Source of the DNA: Bimastos eiseni
Lineage: Eukaryota; Annelida; Clitellata; Crassiclitellata; Lumbricidae
Direction: 5' to 3'
DNA: 64,000 nucleotides
Assembly (NCBI GenBank): GCA_959347315.1
Contig: OY365817.1
Location: 28,118,411 to 28,182,410, forward strand
A program made the translations under genes and the position numbers. Shown piece after piece: positions 10,644 to 45,049 of this stretch. Positions within the stretch are counted from its first letter, which is position 1, and each line of letters opens with the position of its first letter. The notes below the pieces were generated by a model. The model was not told the origin of the DNA and made no database searches. It worked only from the letters and a program-made list of their open reading frames with translations.

Positions 10644-13600
10644 ATTCCTAACTTTTCGCGAAACCCCACCGGGAAAAACGCCGAAATGCGCTACGACGCT
10701 CACACCATAAGTCTAAAACACCGCGCAATGATTAATATCCACAAGACAACGCCAGAGATTGGTAATCGATAAAAACCAGCTAACAAACGACTAAAAATAT
10801 ACGACAATAGAGGTGATTCACCGCCAATGATTCGATAAATGAAATGTCAGACGCCAAACAATAAAAGCATTCAGCGTTCATGGCGGACGGTCGCTGTCAG
10901 CACTTCCTTGTTTCAGGTCGACCGTTGATGTTTACGTCATATCGTTGACAGCGAAGGCAGTTCCCGAAATTTCGGGCAATATTTTAAAATTAACGACCCC
11001 GAATCGAAATCCATTCCTGGCATTTAGAGATCGTGGGGATAGCTCTCTGTGGAGCCAACTGCTGCACCATACGATGCTGCTACTACTGGACTGGCATAGA
11101 GCCAACGCCATGCAGACGATCGATTCAACGGGAGCCAAACGCTTTCCGCCCGGCCGCGCTGATGCGAACGCGGTGGTAGACATGGGCTCGACGGGCCCCG
11201 TGTTGTAGCTACATGTACAGCAGATATAATTTGAAAGGCGACGACTGAATCCTCGTCGTAGCGAAATTCAATCGATTAGTCGCAAACTTTCCACTATCTG
11301 GCGTATATTTTCCACAGTCCAAAGCAATTTTCACAAGAAAGTGCGAATTACTCAGAACCAAGCAGTCTGAACCAGCAGGGTAATGGCTGCAACTACCGGA
11401 CCGTAATTCAGTATAATATATGGGCATTCGTAGTCTCATACAACGGTGACAAGGCGAATCTTAGAACTTCTATTGCACAAGTCCTACTCTATTTAATCGA
11501 TGGCATGCACTTGACAACAAATTGGCAATACGGCTAATTCTGGGGTTGCCCGGTTTGGCGCTTAGAAATATAAATGCTCGGAGTCTAGAACGGACTGACA
11601 ATCCACTTCGATATCCTACCAATAACCTATAACTCCCTACAATACTCCAACTCCAAGCCCACGTGTATATATTTGCAAATTCTGCACCATCCGTTATAAC
11701 CATAGGGCAATCAGTATTAGTCGACCCCCGGTCACTACTCATCTCAAGTTTTCCAACAGAGCCATATCCCACACTACACTACGCCTCTAAAGCGATCGTC
11801 GTTACTAAGATACCGCGCATCCAGTCGCTACGTGGCGCCACGGTTCATGTGGTTTGACCACCACACAGACCAAATACACAGCGGAGATAGGAAGTGTCAT
11901 ATCTTAGTCTACGACTTTACCACCTTTGTTACAATTACGATATTCGTTATATCATTACTCAGTTGGTGCTTAAAGATGGTTATTTATACATCTACGGTAC
12001 AATCTCGACGCTGCTAATTTTCAATTAATTTAGCGGGTCTGATCTTTTTCCGCGATTTCCGTTTGAATGGGTAGGCCCAATAACCGTGCAAAACCGTCCA
12101 ATAGGCCGATATAATAGATTCTTTGTATCGGTCGCAGATACATAATTCAATTGCATAAGCTTACATCTGGCATAGGTATATTATTATATATCTGCATGCA
12201 TGTAGGTCTATCTCTGGATATGATGCCTCTAGGACTGTACCTGGCTCAACGATGATTATTAAGCTCTGTTTCTCAATTTCTGATCAACCTATCCAGCGCC
12301 ACATTATGTTTATATGTATGTACAAACACATGTATGCAAACAGGTATGTATGTTTGTGCATTCGTATGTATCTATATAGATGACTTTTGTATATGTATGT
12401 TTGTGGGTTATGTTTGTATACATATGCATAGATTTGGATATACCTACAAAGATCCATTTAAAAACAAGGGCATCTTCTTTCAGATGATGAAGAAATAAGA
12501 GAGAAAAACTGGAACACTCTCTTCATATGATACAGTCAAAGTCCCATATTCTAAAAGTACAACATAGCTCGATAAATGATGAGAAATGTAAGAAGCAACA
12601 TTCACCTAAAATTCAAATTAGCCTAAAAAGGACAAACACACACACACACATACCTACTTACACACACACATATAAATGTCTCCAAAATGCAACTTTGATT
12701 AATCGAGTAAATTTCATTAATTTAGTTCTGTTACGTAGAGCATCGACAAACTTTAAAATGTGGTCACAGAGTCAGTTATTTCGTTCTAGTCACCGACGTT
12801 TCAATCAGCATTTACCCTAAATGAAAAATGATGCAACATTTTCCACTCAAAGTTTCAAATTTTCATTCTTTGTCATATTGTTTACTCTAGAAATGGACTG
12901 ATTGATATCACAAAATAATCAATCAAAAATTTAATCAATAAAATTTTTTGACGATTAATCAATTTATTCATCGCGAAAATCCGCTGCCCAAATATACATC
13001 TGAAAGGTAGTACATGTAGACTATGGACGAACCCTAAACAATATACACAGATAATGAACAATCAATCGAAAAACAGACTCAGAAAGGAGCAACATTCTGC
13101 TTAACTAGGGTTGTGTATTAACGCAGATCATTAAATAATGTAAAAATTATCTGTATATATGTATATCTACACAACAAGTGTCTATCCTAACATACGTAGA
13201 AAAGCCTGAAGCGTAACAACTTACCCCAACAAAACAACAAAAACTAAACCATGGATAGGAAAATAACATTTACAAACGACGTCAACTTAACGTTAAATCT
13301 AAAAGTTGCACTTAATAGAAAAACTCTTTAAAAAGGAGCAGTTTTGATCGATGACGCTCCTAGATCTTGGCAGGCTCCACTTCAAATACCAGTTCAGATA
13401 CCAGTTCAAATACAATTTCCAACGCCAGTTCAAAACCGGTTGGTCTAGCATTTCATCTTCAGTCCATGTAGAAAGGTCCTGAAGACCAGACGTTGAAGCT
13501 GGGCCAATTTTATAGGAGAGTCCACTAAAAAGAGGGACACAATATCCCCAAAATGTGAAGTATGGGTTCGCGCCTGCTCCCCTGAGATGTTTACTGCTCC

Positions 13601-14833
13601 TTGAGCAAGTCTACTGCTTACAACCGCTCAGTGCAATTGATCAGTATGTAGCCATGCTTAATAATAATAATAATAAAAGTAATAATAATAAAAACAATAA
13701 TTATATTACATCTCAACACAGCCATACAGCTACAAGGGCGCCGATAAAAAACTATAACATTGAGTGGAGTAAGCTTAAGAAGTGAACAATGATGCCTACA
13801 AAAACCAACTGAAACACACACAATAACAATAAGAGTGGACTGTATTGTTACCTCCATTTCAATCTTGTAAGGCAAATTAACAAACCATACTGTAATGTAA
13901 GGTACATTTTGCAATCGTAATCTCTGAACTTCTAAAGAGCCACTTGAAAGTCAAGCACAGGGCACCAACTTGTTAATGAGCGTTTATGCTCTGCAGAAAG
14001 GACAATATCAAATACAGTTGTACTGTATTGTACTTGTAGTCCTTCAAGGGTCCTTCTGCGTGTAAAAGTAAGATGACAATGTCTAACAATCGAAAATTCA
14101 AGCGCTGCGTGAGTCATGGCTCGCCCATCTTAACAACAAGTCAGGAGTCAAACCCCAGTTATAGCGGTAAACTGGCCAATATTCCACCTGTCATTCAATG
14201 GAGGACTAGTGCATCATCCAATAGAAACACTGATATTTAAAAAAACATGAATGGTTGTTTCCTTTGTTTTCTAAAACAATTGACATCGGCCAACAGAAAA
14301 TGGGTCATAGGTCACTCAATAGATCATCTGGAAAAGTCCTCTTTTCATAAGATGATGAATTCTGGTTTCTGCATCAAACTTAAGTACCTACAGCACGCAC
14401 AGTTCACTCCAATACCAACTGTATTATGCCACATGATGCATTAAGGCAACAAATAGCATTAATACATTGCGTAGAGACAGGTTGAATTTTTTAAATGCGA
14501 TTTCCCACCCAATGATATTTTATTAGCCAACTTCGGTAAAAAAAACCCAATCTTTTTCATCGCTAACTCAGGAAATGACAAACGAGCTTATAAAATTTTT
14601 TAGGAGTTCATTCTTGACAAGTGGCACCTTTTCTTTGCCAACATCACAGGTTACGATTAATTTCTGTACAAATTCAGACAAGATGTTCTCGTCCAAAGAA
14701 AGAAAACGAATGTAGGTCCTTGTGACAAACGAATGTAGGTCATTGTGAAATTCTTTGCAACACTTCTGGATGTGGAATTGGTCTCGAAATGTTGATTTTA
14801 GAGCCAGTTTTTTGAGAGAAAACTTGATTCACA
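10644..14833. other. Intergenic region between SLC13 gene and MAPKAPK5 3' end
   Basis: Holds the SLC13 promoter side and the MAPKAPK5 3' UTR. A relatively CpG-rich stretch lies at about 10860-11210. It has an 87-codon plus-strand open frame (10945-11208) that I cannot assign. The rest is AT-rich, with CA and ATA microsatellites (about 12640-12680 and 13655-13700). A minus-strand AATAAA (plus TTTATT at 14519-14524) is a possible MAPKAPK5 polyadenylation signal. An inverted SINE-like fragment lies at about 13960-14215. No conserved coding exon was found. Confidence 0.55.
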
Positions 14834-25397
<10,564 letters not shown>

Positions 25398-25691
25398 GAT
25401 ACCAGCAGATGCGCACCCTATAATTAGAACCACTTGACTCAATTGCCGTTAGATACCATGGACAAAAATTATAAACATTGAACTTATTCATTCTTTAAAG
25501 TAAACTCTCCAAATAAGTTGCAAAAATGAGAGTTAAAATTTTATTTTCGCATTCTAGTGTCAGTGAGTATAAACAGCACCGGGTATTTTGCTTTAGAGTA
25601 CATAAACTACCGAGTGTGTAAGTTGGGCTGAATATTTATGTGGCTATTGGGCGATGTCGAGTTGAAAAACTGAGCAGCGGCGTTCGCTGTC
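25398..25691. promoter_or_regulatory. Probable bidirectional promoter, MAPKAPK5 / PIGS
   Basis: Only 294 bp separate the two start codons, which face away from each other. The interval must hold both 5' UTRs and core promoters. A GCTATTGGGCG segment (inverted CCAAT-like) lies near 25645-25655. No strong TATA box stands out for either direction. Confidence 0.6.
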
Positions 25692-36784
<11,093 letters not shown>

Positions 36785-37562
36785 ATGCAGAGACGATCCT
36801 TCTCCGTCGCTAGGTGGCGTCGGGCAATGTCGCCATTTTGACAGCTGCTATCCGGCCATCTGGTGATGGACGTCTGGTTTTAATCAGAGGCAGCGGACAG
36901 GCGTGCGAGACAGGGTTGATGGGAGAGGATGGTTGTCATTCTGGGGTGGTTATTTGACAGTTGGGTAGATGGGTTTCTTCTGGTTTGCCCTACCTAGTAG
37001 AATAATTGTTGGTTGGGATTTTGTAATATTTGCTTTGGTGGGATTGTCCTTGTCATTGGGATTTCCAGCAAACATTTACTGAATACATCTGACCAGTGGG
37101 ATTTCCAGCATTCCTTTGCTGGATTGGCCTTGTTGATTGAATTTCCAGTTACACGGTAAATGTTCAGTGGAATCGCCAGAGGAATCCAGTAAACAATTAC
37201 TGAATTTCCTTTCCAGTGGAATTTGAGTTAAATTCAAGTTGCGCTGCAATTGAAACTAATGGTGATGTTACCATGTTACGTTGTTGGGAAGAGGGCGCTG
37301 ACCCTTGCACTCTGAAAACTGAATTCTAGTGATGCTGGACTCTAATGTGGTCAGAAAGTTTATAGATGGTTGTGTGTACATTGTGTGTCTGACCACTTTT
37401 GTGGATGCTTTACTACAATACAACTGTAATCTGTTAATACCGTCTTAACTAATCTCAAAAATACACATTGAAGCCAATACGCGGCATCAGTTTCTGTGCT
37501 CTCCTTGTTAGTTGATTCATGCAGAGCAATAGCATTTAGGAGGTACACTATGCATATGCCAA

Positions 37563-37568
37563 AATAAA
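37563..37568 (+). terminator. Possible PIGS polyadenylation signal
   Basis: AATAAA about 780 bp after the PIGS stop codon. Assigned by sequence and position only. Confidence 0.35.
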
Positions 37569-37636
37569 AGGTATTGTACAGACTATATTGTAAGCTTATT
37601 CCTCTAACACCATAAAACCAATGAAGAGAACTGTGG

Positions 37637-37738
37637 TAGTTTCAGTTTAACAACACTGTGTGATAACAGATCATTAGCGTCGCCCTCCTGGTTTTTCCAG
37701 GCTTGGGACTGGCACTGTCAGACTGCAAACAGTGGCGG
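37637..37738. repeat. Dispersed repeat family E, copy 2
   Basis: Diverged copy of 83-180: TAGTTTCAGTTTAACAACAC, AGATCATTAGCGTCGCCCTC and GGGACTGGCACTGTCAGACT. Confidence 0.55.
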
Positions 37739-37757
37739 AGTTGTAATCAAGAGGACT

Positions 37758-38360
37758 TTGGAGTATGTCTTTGTATATCAAGCCCCCCCCCCCCCCAAAA
37801 GCTTTCATCTTGCATGCTATTGTCATAAAAGTTCCGACTTGGTCGTTTCCCTAACAATTATTTATTCCCTTGACGATTGGTGTGGAAACATGCCGCATCA
37901 AGCAAGCCTCGACTGCCCTCTGTACCAGAGATGTTTGGCTTGTAATGGGCTGCGCTTTGGGACAAGTGATACCACAGTACTGGTTCCCTTGTGGACACAG
38001 CTTCGGCGGATGTCAAAGTAGGTTGCGCTTCCGACGAACTTTTAATTCTTCTTTCAATGCTATAGACTAGAAAATACCGAAATCTATAATATTATAGGTC
38101 CTTTGTACGCTGGATGTTGTCGGATGGACGAATTAGATTGGCATTTGCAAATTCCCGCAGACTACTTTTCGAAGATGTCGATAAGTCCAGGCAGTAGGGT
38201 TGAGGCTGTTTACTCCGGTGTATTGAGGGGGCTGCTATCGTCCACCATACAAGGCAACTGTCCTTCCTATAGACGGACCTCCTATAGTCCTTTGCTGCAT
38301 CTGCCCGATGAGGCGTTTGGCCCGGAATACGAGAGGCATACTACTGTCCGATTGCTATAA
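37758..38360 (+). other. Unassigned open-frame region between PIGS and its partial copy
   Basis: Three plus-strand open frames (37758-38021, 37870-38070, 38103-38360) follow one another after a C/A homopolymer at about 37784-37800. The peptides contain PQYWFPCGHSFGG and LHLPDEAFGPEYER and look less repetitive than surrounding frames. I do not recognise them. They could be a decayed transposon ORF. No splice-consistent model was found. Confidence 0.3.
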
Positions 38361-38431
38361 TCTGCTTGTTTCATGCCTTTAATTCTGTCTTCTCAACTTC
38401 TCAAGTCTAAATGAAATTCTTGTTGGTGAAG

Positions 38432-39660
38432 GTTGTCGTAAGCATGAGCTCGAGTTTTCTAAAGCACTACCCAGACCCAAAGACTAAGCGCAGGACACCA
38501 GTTTACTCACTTGTGCTGCCTCATATCAGGGTAGGAATCTGGATCACATGGGATAGGGTAGGAATCTGAATTGGTTGGCTTTGGGTAGGAATCAGAGCAG
38601 ATTAAGGTAGGATACCCTAAAACCTCTCCTTCATGGCATGGTCATCCTACCCACGGCATGTATCACCATCATGGTGATGAGATGTTTCTGTTGTAGGCCG
38701 ATAAGGAGATCATGCGAGGGTTGCGGTCGTATCCGGGATATGAGGTGACCGTCCCGCTTCTCAATCCACAGCCGGACATGGTCAGGGTGTCATGGGACAT
38801 CGAGGATGCCGTCCGACGTAAGTCATTGGACAGTCTATTCGTTAATCTTGGGGTAAAGGATATGGTTGATTGGTAATTTAATGTAATTCAACAGTTATAT
38901 AGCGCCCCTATCAAAATGCCTAAAGAGTAACGCACTGGCACAAAGATCAAAAAAGCCTGTTTAAACACCTATCTTTGCCTTTCTCCATTTGTGTTCATTC
39001 TATTAAAAAGGGTGTAGTACAGAGGTGCCAATATTTTCCAGCAAGTGGCGGGTAAGGGTGCCGAAAGGAAATGGGGAAAATGGTGTAGGGATCTCAGAGG
39101 GGCCATAAAAACAGTTGAATTAGGGTTTCAGATTGTGATTCTGATATGCATTATCTTTACAAGCATCATAGAAAACTCATAAAGTCTTAAAACTTAGGTG
39201 ACTCAACTAACTAATTAGTAGCTTCTGTTCTGCCACTATTTAATGCAAGGCACCTCAGAAGCACATTACCCGGACGACGCTATCATTTGGTTGAGGCAAA
39301 GAGAGAAATCCTTTTGATAAAACCCGCTTAAGAGACCGTTTCTCTGTGGCTTTGTTCTGTAGACTGCACGGGACGATGTTAGCCTCGTGAATGCCGGAGA
39401 CCGACTGATTACGTCCTAGGTGAGTTGTAGATGCTCATTCTCTTTCGTCTTATTTCATGTTTGCCGGTTTTTGGTACCATTGCGTTGGTTACATAGTACA
39501 TACATTTAGTTAATTTGCCAATAGTTCTCTCCCACGGGACCTGTTTTGCTCTTTTTATTAGCTTCTCAGGACTTTCCTGTTTGGCCTGGTCGGCATCTGG
39601 AGCGCCTCTGGATAGTTATCTTTAAGAGGCGCTATATAAATTACAGGCGCTATGTAAGTT
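38432..39660 (+). pseudogene. PIGS: Partial PIGS duplication (exons 7 and 12), decayed
   Basis: Two blocks match PIGS nearly base for base. 38432-38949 corresponds to 30793-31308 and includes an exon 7 copy at 38697-38817. 38980-39660 corresponds to about 34251-34981 and includes an exon 12 copy at 39363-39419. The 3 kb between them in the source (exons 8-11) is missing. In the exon 7 copy Ser becomes Ile (AGC to ATC) and Thr becomes Pro (ACG to CCG). In the exon 12 copy the final TGG is TAG, a stop. The first block also has a short insertion (CACCATCATGGTGATGAG) near the exon 7 acceptor. It is in tandem, same strand, about 1.6 kb past the PIGS stop. Confidence 0.93.
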
Positions 39661-39759
39661 GTATGTTTTGTATGTCTATATATATATATATATATTAATG
39701 TGTGTATGAACATACATAGGCCTAATTGACCCTGGCTGGAGCGACCGTCAGAGAGTTGT

Positions 39760-39910
39760 AGGGTCTCGAGACAGTGTCTTGGTCTCGAGACGTCTTGAGA
39801 TAGGTTTTTAATGTCTCGATCTCGGTCTTGGTCTCGGTCTCGATGTAGTGTCTGGAATTTTTAGTAACTGTCTTGAAGTGAATGTCTTGTTCTATCTCGA
39901 ACAAGCGGTC
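39760..39910. repeat. GGTCTC/GAGACC-rich repeat, copy 1
   Basis: Degenerate hexamer-like repeats (TTGGTCTCGAGACGTCTTGA, TCGGTCTTGGTCTCGGTCTC). Related stretches, inverted, lie at 42890-43035, 43430-43460 and 47245-47325. Confidence 0.7.
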
Positions 39911-42617
39911 TCGATAAGTTTCGCGTGAATTGTCTTAATATTTTGCGCGGCAATATAAAAACTGTTCTCAGGAATTTGTATGCAATATATACATTGTAAG
40001 TTTCAAATTGAAATTGCAAATAATTACGCGACGTAATCCGTGCACGTGCACGATCGTTACAACTGCTAAACTTCTAAGTAGGTCTACGGCCTATACAGGT
40101 CCCCTATTGGCAGCCGGCTGGCTGCTTACGGTACTTAAATAAGGGTGCGAGGGAGCGAACATCGAAAGTGGAGTAATCGGTTGCCCTCGACATCCTATTT
40201 AGGTCCAATGAGTAAAGACAACTATTTGAAATTTTGCGCCCTTCATACATCTATATACTAATAGCTCAATTATTCAAAGTCACACCTCACATGAAATATA
40301 GGGCCTACTATAATCATATATATATATATATATATATATATGTTTAAAGTAGGGCATAATTTCAAAAATATTGCGCGATATTTCACTTTTTAATTTTGAT
40401 TATTTTGCCCCCAGAAATTTGAAAAATAAACGGGCGCGCTTTCCTTTGTTAGCCTTGCCCATGATGGGTAAAAACTGTAAAATTAGAAAATACATGAATG
40501 AAACTGTAACTAATTTTCGATTTTATTTTTATTATTTAATAAATATTAACTATATTATTTATTTTCCGATATTTTCCATGAAATTAAAATATTAAAAAAT
40601 AAGGAAATAGTGATACCTACATAAGAAAGCAGACTGTCAAACCCAGACAGACATCTTTGAACGGAAGTGACCAAAATATTGGTGTAATAAGTTAAGTTAG
40701 AGTGTTAAACCACGTGTCACGTGACTTTAAAAAATTAAATTTGCCGCCGCCATTCTGAGCGATTTCGAGCATAACGGTACACTTATTTTATTCTACACTT
40801 CTTCAAATTCAATTTTTTCTAAACTGATGAAATTATAGGGCGCGAGTGGCATCATAAAAAGTGATATTAGTAGCACGAAGCACAATAAATAATTTTCATA
40901 ACTTAAAAAATATTTTTAATTTTTCATAATTATATTTTTCATAATTTTGCCGCCTCTGGAATAATGCCGCTCTAGGCAGCCGCCTATGTCGCCTATGCCT
41001 AAAGCCGGCGCGGCGTTAACCATAAACAAATGCAGAACAATGTACTGTAAACTAATAATGGGAGCCCTAACAAAACAGCGCAGGACAAAACAGCGCAGAC
41101 AATACGGCACAGAACAAACATTATGATACCCGTCTAGTGATTGTTTGCTGAGTTCTACTATACACTCAATCAATTTAAATGTAAGTAAGTGAGGCCCCAT
41201 TCTAAAGCTCACTGCGAACTGCAGATTACGAGATAACGTTCCGGATTCCTGGAAAGAGGGACATCAAAGTCAAAATACTTTCGTTTAAATCAACGCTTGC
41301 AGGCTCTAACTCCAACATTTGAAACTGTGGCGATTACTTGCGCGGTATCGCTCACAACGTTAACATTTAGACTGCTTTTATAATGTCAACGTACATGCAT
41401 GTATATATGTCATTATATTTTTAAGCTTCAACTATTATGACAATGTATGAACTATAAGACTTGATGATATTTTACTTTATATTTTTGCTGCTTCACTATT
41501 AACTACTACAAAGTATAAACTATTGTACTTTAGTTCAGTTTTGCGCGGTTTTGTCTGCGTGGTTTTGTACTGCGCCATTTTGTCAGCGCACCCTAATAAT
41601 GATAATAGTAGTAATGACCAAATAACAATAATATTCATGAAAATATTAATAATTGTTACTTGTTAATAATATTATTCAACAATAATAATAAAAGCCATAC
41701 ATGGAAAGAAGTCCTAAGAGTATGGGCATCAACAGAAATACCAAGTATTTAAAGTCAAATAATGAATCGTAGAGGAATATCATTCCAAAACAAAGGGCTA
41801 ACAGACCAATAGTGTGGCAGCGGGCAGATGTTGTCCGAGACACTAAGAGGTCGTGTCGTTGTAGAGAACAGATAGGGTGACCAGAAGCAGCCGATAGAAG
41901 ATGATGGATGAGGCCACAAAGATAGTGTGGAGTCTGACCTTGGATGTGTGGCAAATAGCCTCTGTTCAGTGTTCAAAGGCTCTTGGCCGACTCTGTGTAA
42001 CCGTAAAATGTGCTTAATCCAAAACAATAACATGGGAACCAAGCATATAAAATGAACTGATCTAAAAATTCTGTCTCTCTTTCCTTGTCTGTCTAAAATA
42101 TATACCACTCAGTCACTATCTCATGATAATGGACAATTGGAATGCTGGCACATGTATGCAATATTATATATTCATGTAGGCAAATGCCTAATAATATTAA
42201 TGTCTATGCAAGAAGAAAGAAATTTCAAAAAGGTTTCCTGATGTTACGACTTGCAATTAAAAGCCTGTTCTAGTACAATGGTGACAAATGACAAGGTTGC
42301 AGCCACTAAAATTTTATGGTATAGTTATAAATTGGTGTGCTAGGCCTTATATATGAGTAGCTATTCTGTGGGGTGCTATACCAAGTCGTTTTGATTGATT
42401 GATTGATGAAGATGCCATCCATCAGAATCTAACTCTTCCAGTCTGCTACTATGACTCTTAATGGTTGCCGGCTTCAATGTGCACTTCTGAACCTATTACA
42501 AGGAGGACATTACATCAAATTACAATTGTATTGTGTTGTTGTATCCGATCCATGCCTCTGACACGCTCATAAATGCTTATAATTTAAAATAACGGTTAGC
42601 TAGATAGTATTCATAAC
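39911..42617. other. AT-rich intergenic region
   Basis: (AT)n at about 40316-40341. Otherwise no exon found. The minus strand was searched for the missing downstream exons of the GAPDH-like gene without success. A stretch near 41760-42010 has weak similarity in style to the LINE tail repeats but is not assigned. A SINE-like fragment with GTGCACTTCTGAACCTATTA lies at 42440-42545. Confidence 0.5.
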
Positions 42618-44384
42618 TCATAATACAGACTCTGTAGTGACTTTGATTGATTTCCCATCAATCACCAGGTTTCCATCCACCACTGATACTTTTCCTTTGA
42701 ATTCACCATGACTCGAGTCGTGCTTCATAAGGAACACCTGTAACAATAGGAATCAGAAACAAAACAGTTGTAGAGAGTCTAAATCAGATCAATTTTACCT
42801 TACACTAAAATTATGCTCACGCCTACTTTGTTTCATCAATTTTATGCTGCACAAAGGAGCAAAACATAAAATTTATTTACCCATAGAGATTGGAATCAAG
42901 ACTTTTTACTTCAAGACCAACACAAGGCTAAGACCTCAAGGCTAAGACCTTGCACAGCAAGACCAACACCAAGACAGCAGGTGGCAAGACCGAGACCAAG
43001 GCATCAGGTCGCAAGACCGGGACCGAGTCCTTAAGTCTGATTTGTGACATCATTACACAAGTTTTTTGTGCTAAATTAGATAGCGATTTTAATACTATAA
43101 TAGACTCATTTAACTAAAGTCAAGACCGTTAGGATACGTGATATATAAGATTTACATCATTTATCATTGATGCTGATAATATGATGGTTATGACAAACAA
43201 TCCACAAAAAAACTCCTCAGGGTGTAATGAGAAGCGACAAATTAATTTTAAAAAGTACAACAGATGTTTTCAGAAAGTAAATATATGAATCCATCTTTAA
43301 CAGTTTAAAATAAAAACATACATAAGCAAATTAATGAAAACAGTATATGAATATGTAATAACCACATAAACAAAGTTGTAATAAAAACTCAACTTTCAAG
43401 AACCAAGGCAGACATTTGCTCACAACACAAAGACCTCAAAAAGGTCTCGAGACAAGACCTGGTGCTGAGGCTTCCCATAACTGGTTACACATTATTATTA
43501 TTACTATAATATTAACAACAATAATTTTAGAATATTATTATTATTATTGTTACCATTATTATTATAAAAGCACATTGCATATGACTACTGACAAGGTGCT
43601 CTATGTCATCATTAGCCTGAGGATGGTTTATCGACACAATGTCCAGGCCCTCCTTGAGGCCAATCCTGGTCACGAGACGACCTAAGAGACCAAAGCTAAC
43701 AAACAGACACAACAGAATTAAGTAAAAACTCACAAAAGTAAATAAGCTTCCTAACACTGATAAATTCCAAGACACATCAAGCATTCCAAAATACACTGCA
43801 GTGTGAAATTAAAAGCTGTTAAAATGACAGCCTTTTGAAAGTAATGTTAATAATAACAAGCTGCTTAAAACAACAAACTGCAAAATAACAACATCTGTGA
43901 AATTTGAGCAACATGAAAAACAAGCTTTTAAAAAAATAAGCTCCAAGCCTGCAATCAGTACATCGTGGGTGATTTGGTCAGGTCAAACCATAGCTATGTC
44001 GCGACCTAAGCCTAGCACCAATTCACACAATGAAATAAATAGACAAGAAGAAGAAGAGCCTCTCAAAGGCAGCAATGGGTAAATAATAATTGTTAGCAAC
44101 TACACTTTCTAAACTTAGGCAACTAATTTATGAGATATATAGTTGATGAATTGTATGACAGTGGTAGAAGGAATCATGGCGAACGCCCTTGCATATAAGG
44201 CCACGAAGTCCGTTGAACCGACTGGCATTCAGGCTTTGTGTGAAGGAGGATGTTGAAGACCTCGGTCGCAGTATATTCCTGAACCAAAGAAGTTTTAAAT
44301 CCAATTTCATTGCAAAGTTAAACAGTACAATTTACAAATGAGATCGTAACATTTGCCTTACCCGTTGATTCCAATCTTTGGCAT
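42618..44384 (-). pseudogene. Truncated GAPDH-like gene (N-terminal part only)
   Basis: Three minus-strand exons: 44362-44384, 43593-43695 and 42618-42737. All have AG/GT sites and agreeing phases, and predict 81 aa. It starts MPKIGING and continues [32 protein letters not shown] and NLVIDGKSI, tracking the NAD-binding N-terminus of glyceraldehyde-3-phosphate dehydrogenase. Exon 3 runs into TGA at 42618-42620. No exon for the catalytic Cys or C-terminal domain was found to the left. Key changes: the family's FGRIGR is FGLLGR and the AINDP aspartate is His (SINHP), which should weaken NAD binding. Intact splice sites argue for a recent fragment or an expressed short protein. Introns (not a retrocopy) show it derives from genomic duplication. 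A weak donor (TCT|GTATTA) near the stop could lead to an unseen exon. Confidence 0.8.
42890..43035. repeat. AAGACC/GAGACC-rich repeat, copy 2
   Basis: Units such as CAAGACCGAGACCAAGGCAT and AAGACCAACACCAAGACAG, in intron 2 of the GAPDH-like gene. Same family as 39760-39910 and 47245-47325. Confidence 0.7.
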
Positions 44385-44747
44385 AACGTCAGTTTTCTTC
44401 ACTTCATTTACCTTCACATTCAGAAAGAGGTTATCAATTAAATGGAGTTACATTAGTGTTTTCCCATACATGCATTATAATCAACATATTACATATACAT
44501 GAACACATCATTCGTGCATTCATAGTTTTGTAAGTACGTATGTTTAAATAATCAGAAAGCTATGTTATATAGATGTAGGACATCTACAGATTTTGCACGT
44601 GTAGATAAATGCATACATGCTCTTCGAGTCTTGTCTTGCCTTCAATCTTCCTTGGTCAGAGAATTGGCTGCACCATGGACAATTCTATGTCAGCTGTTCC
44701 TGTCCCTTCTGGTCTCTTGTAATAACTGGGTTAATGATCATACAGTC

Positions 44748-45049
44748 CAGAGGTGTCAAAGGTTATAGTGATGGCAGGCGAGTGGCATATATTTTCCAGG
44801 CAGTTTTTGGTAAGAGTGCGGAGGTGCATGAGGAGAATGGGGTAGGTATCTCAGTTGAATTAGGCTTTGAAGACGTGATTCTGATATGCATTATCAATTA
44901 CAAACATCACAGAATACTTGTAAAGCCTTAAAAATGGCAAATTAGACAGTTATTCTCATTTGTGTTGTCTTTAGACAGGGCTTCGCGGGCCAGAAATATA
45001 TCATCGGCTGGCCAGAAATGGCCCGCAGGCCAGGTCTTTGACACCTCTG
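44748..45049. mobile_element. hAT-like MITE, about 302 bp, both ends present
   Basis: Left end CAGAGGTGTCAAAGG and right end CTTTGACACCTCTG are inverted repeats of hAT type. Flanking octamers ATACAGTC and GTCCAGTC match at 6 of 8 positions, as expected for a decayed 8-bp target duplication. The interior shares TTCTGATATGCATTATC with the truncated 34303 copy. No transposase frame. Confidence 0.8.

Noticed and set aside
10945..11208. Plus-strand 87-codon frame in the CpG-rich area upstream of SLC13
   Set aside because: Open on both strands because of base composition; no recognisable motif, splice partner or start context.
43997..44077. Upstream exon (MSRPKPSTN..LKGSNG) of the unrecognised gene at 45262
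   Set aside because: Its natural donor (AATGG|GTAAAT) leaves phase 2 whereas the next exon needs phase 1, and it sits inside the GAPDH-like gene on the other strand. Kept only as a possibility.
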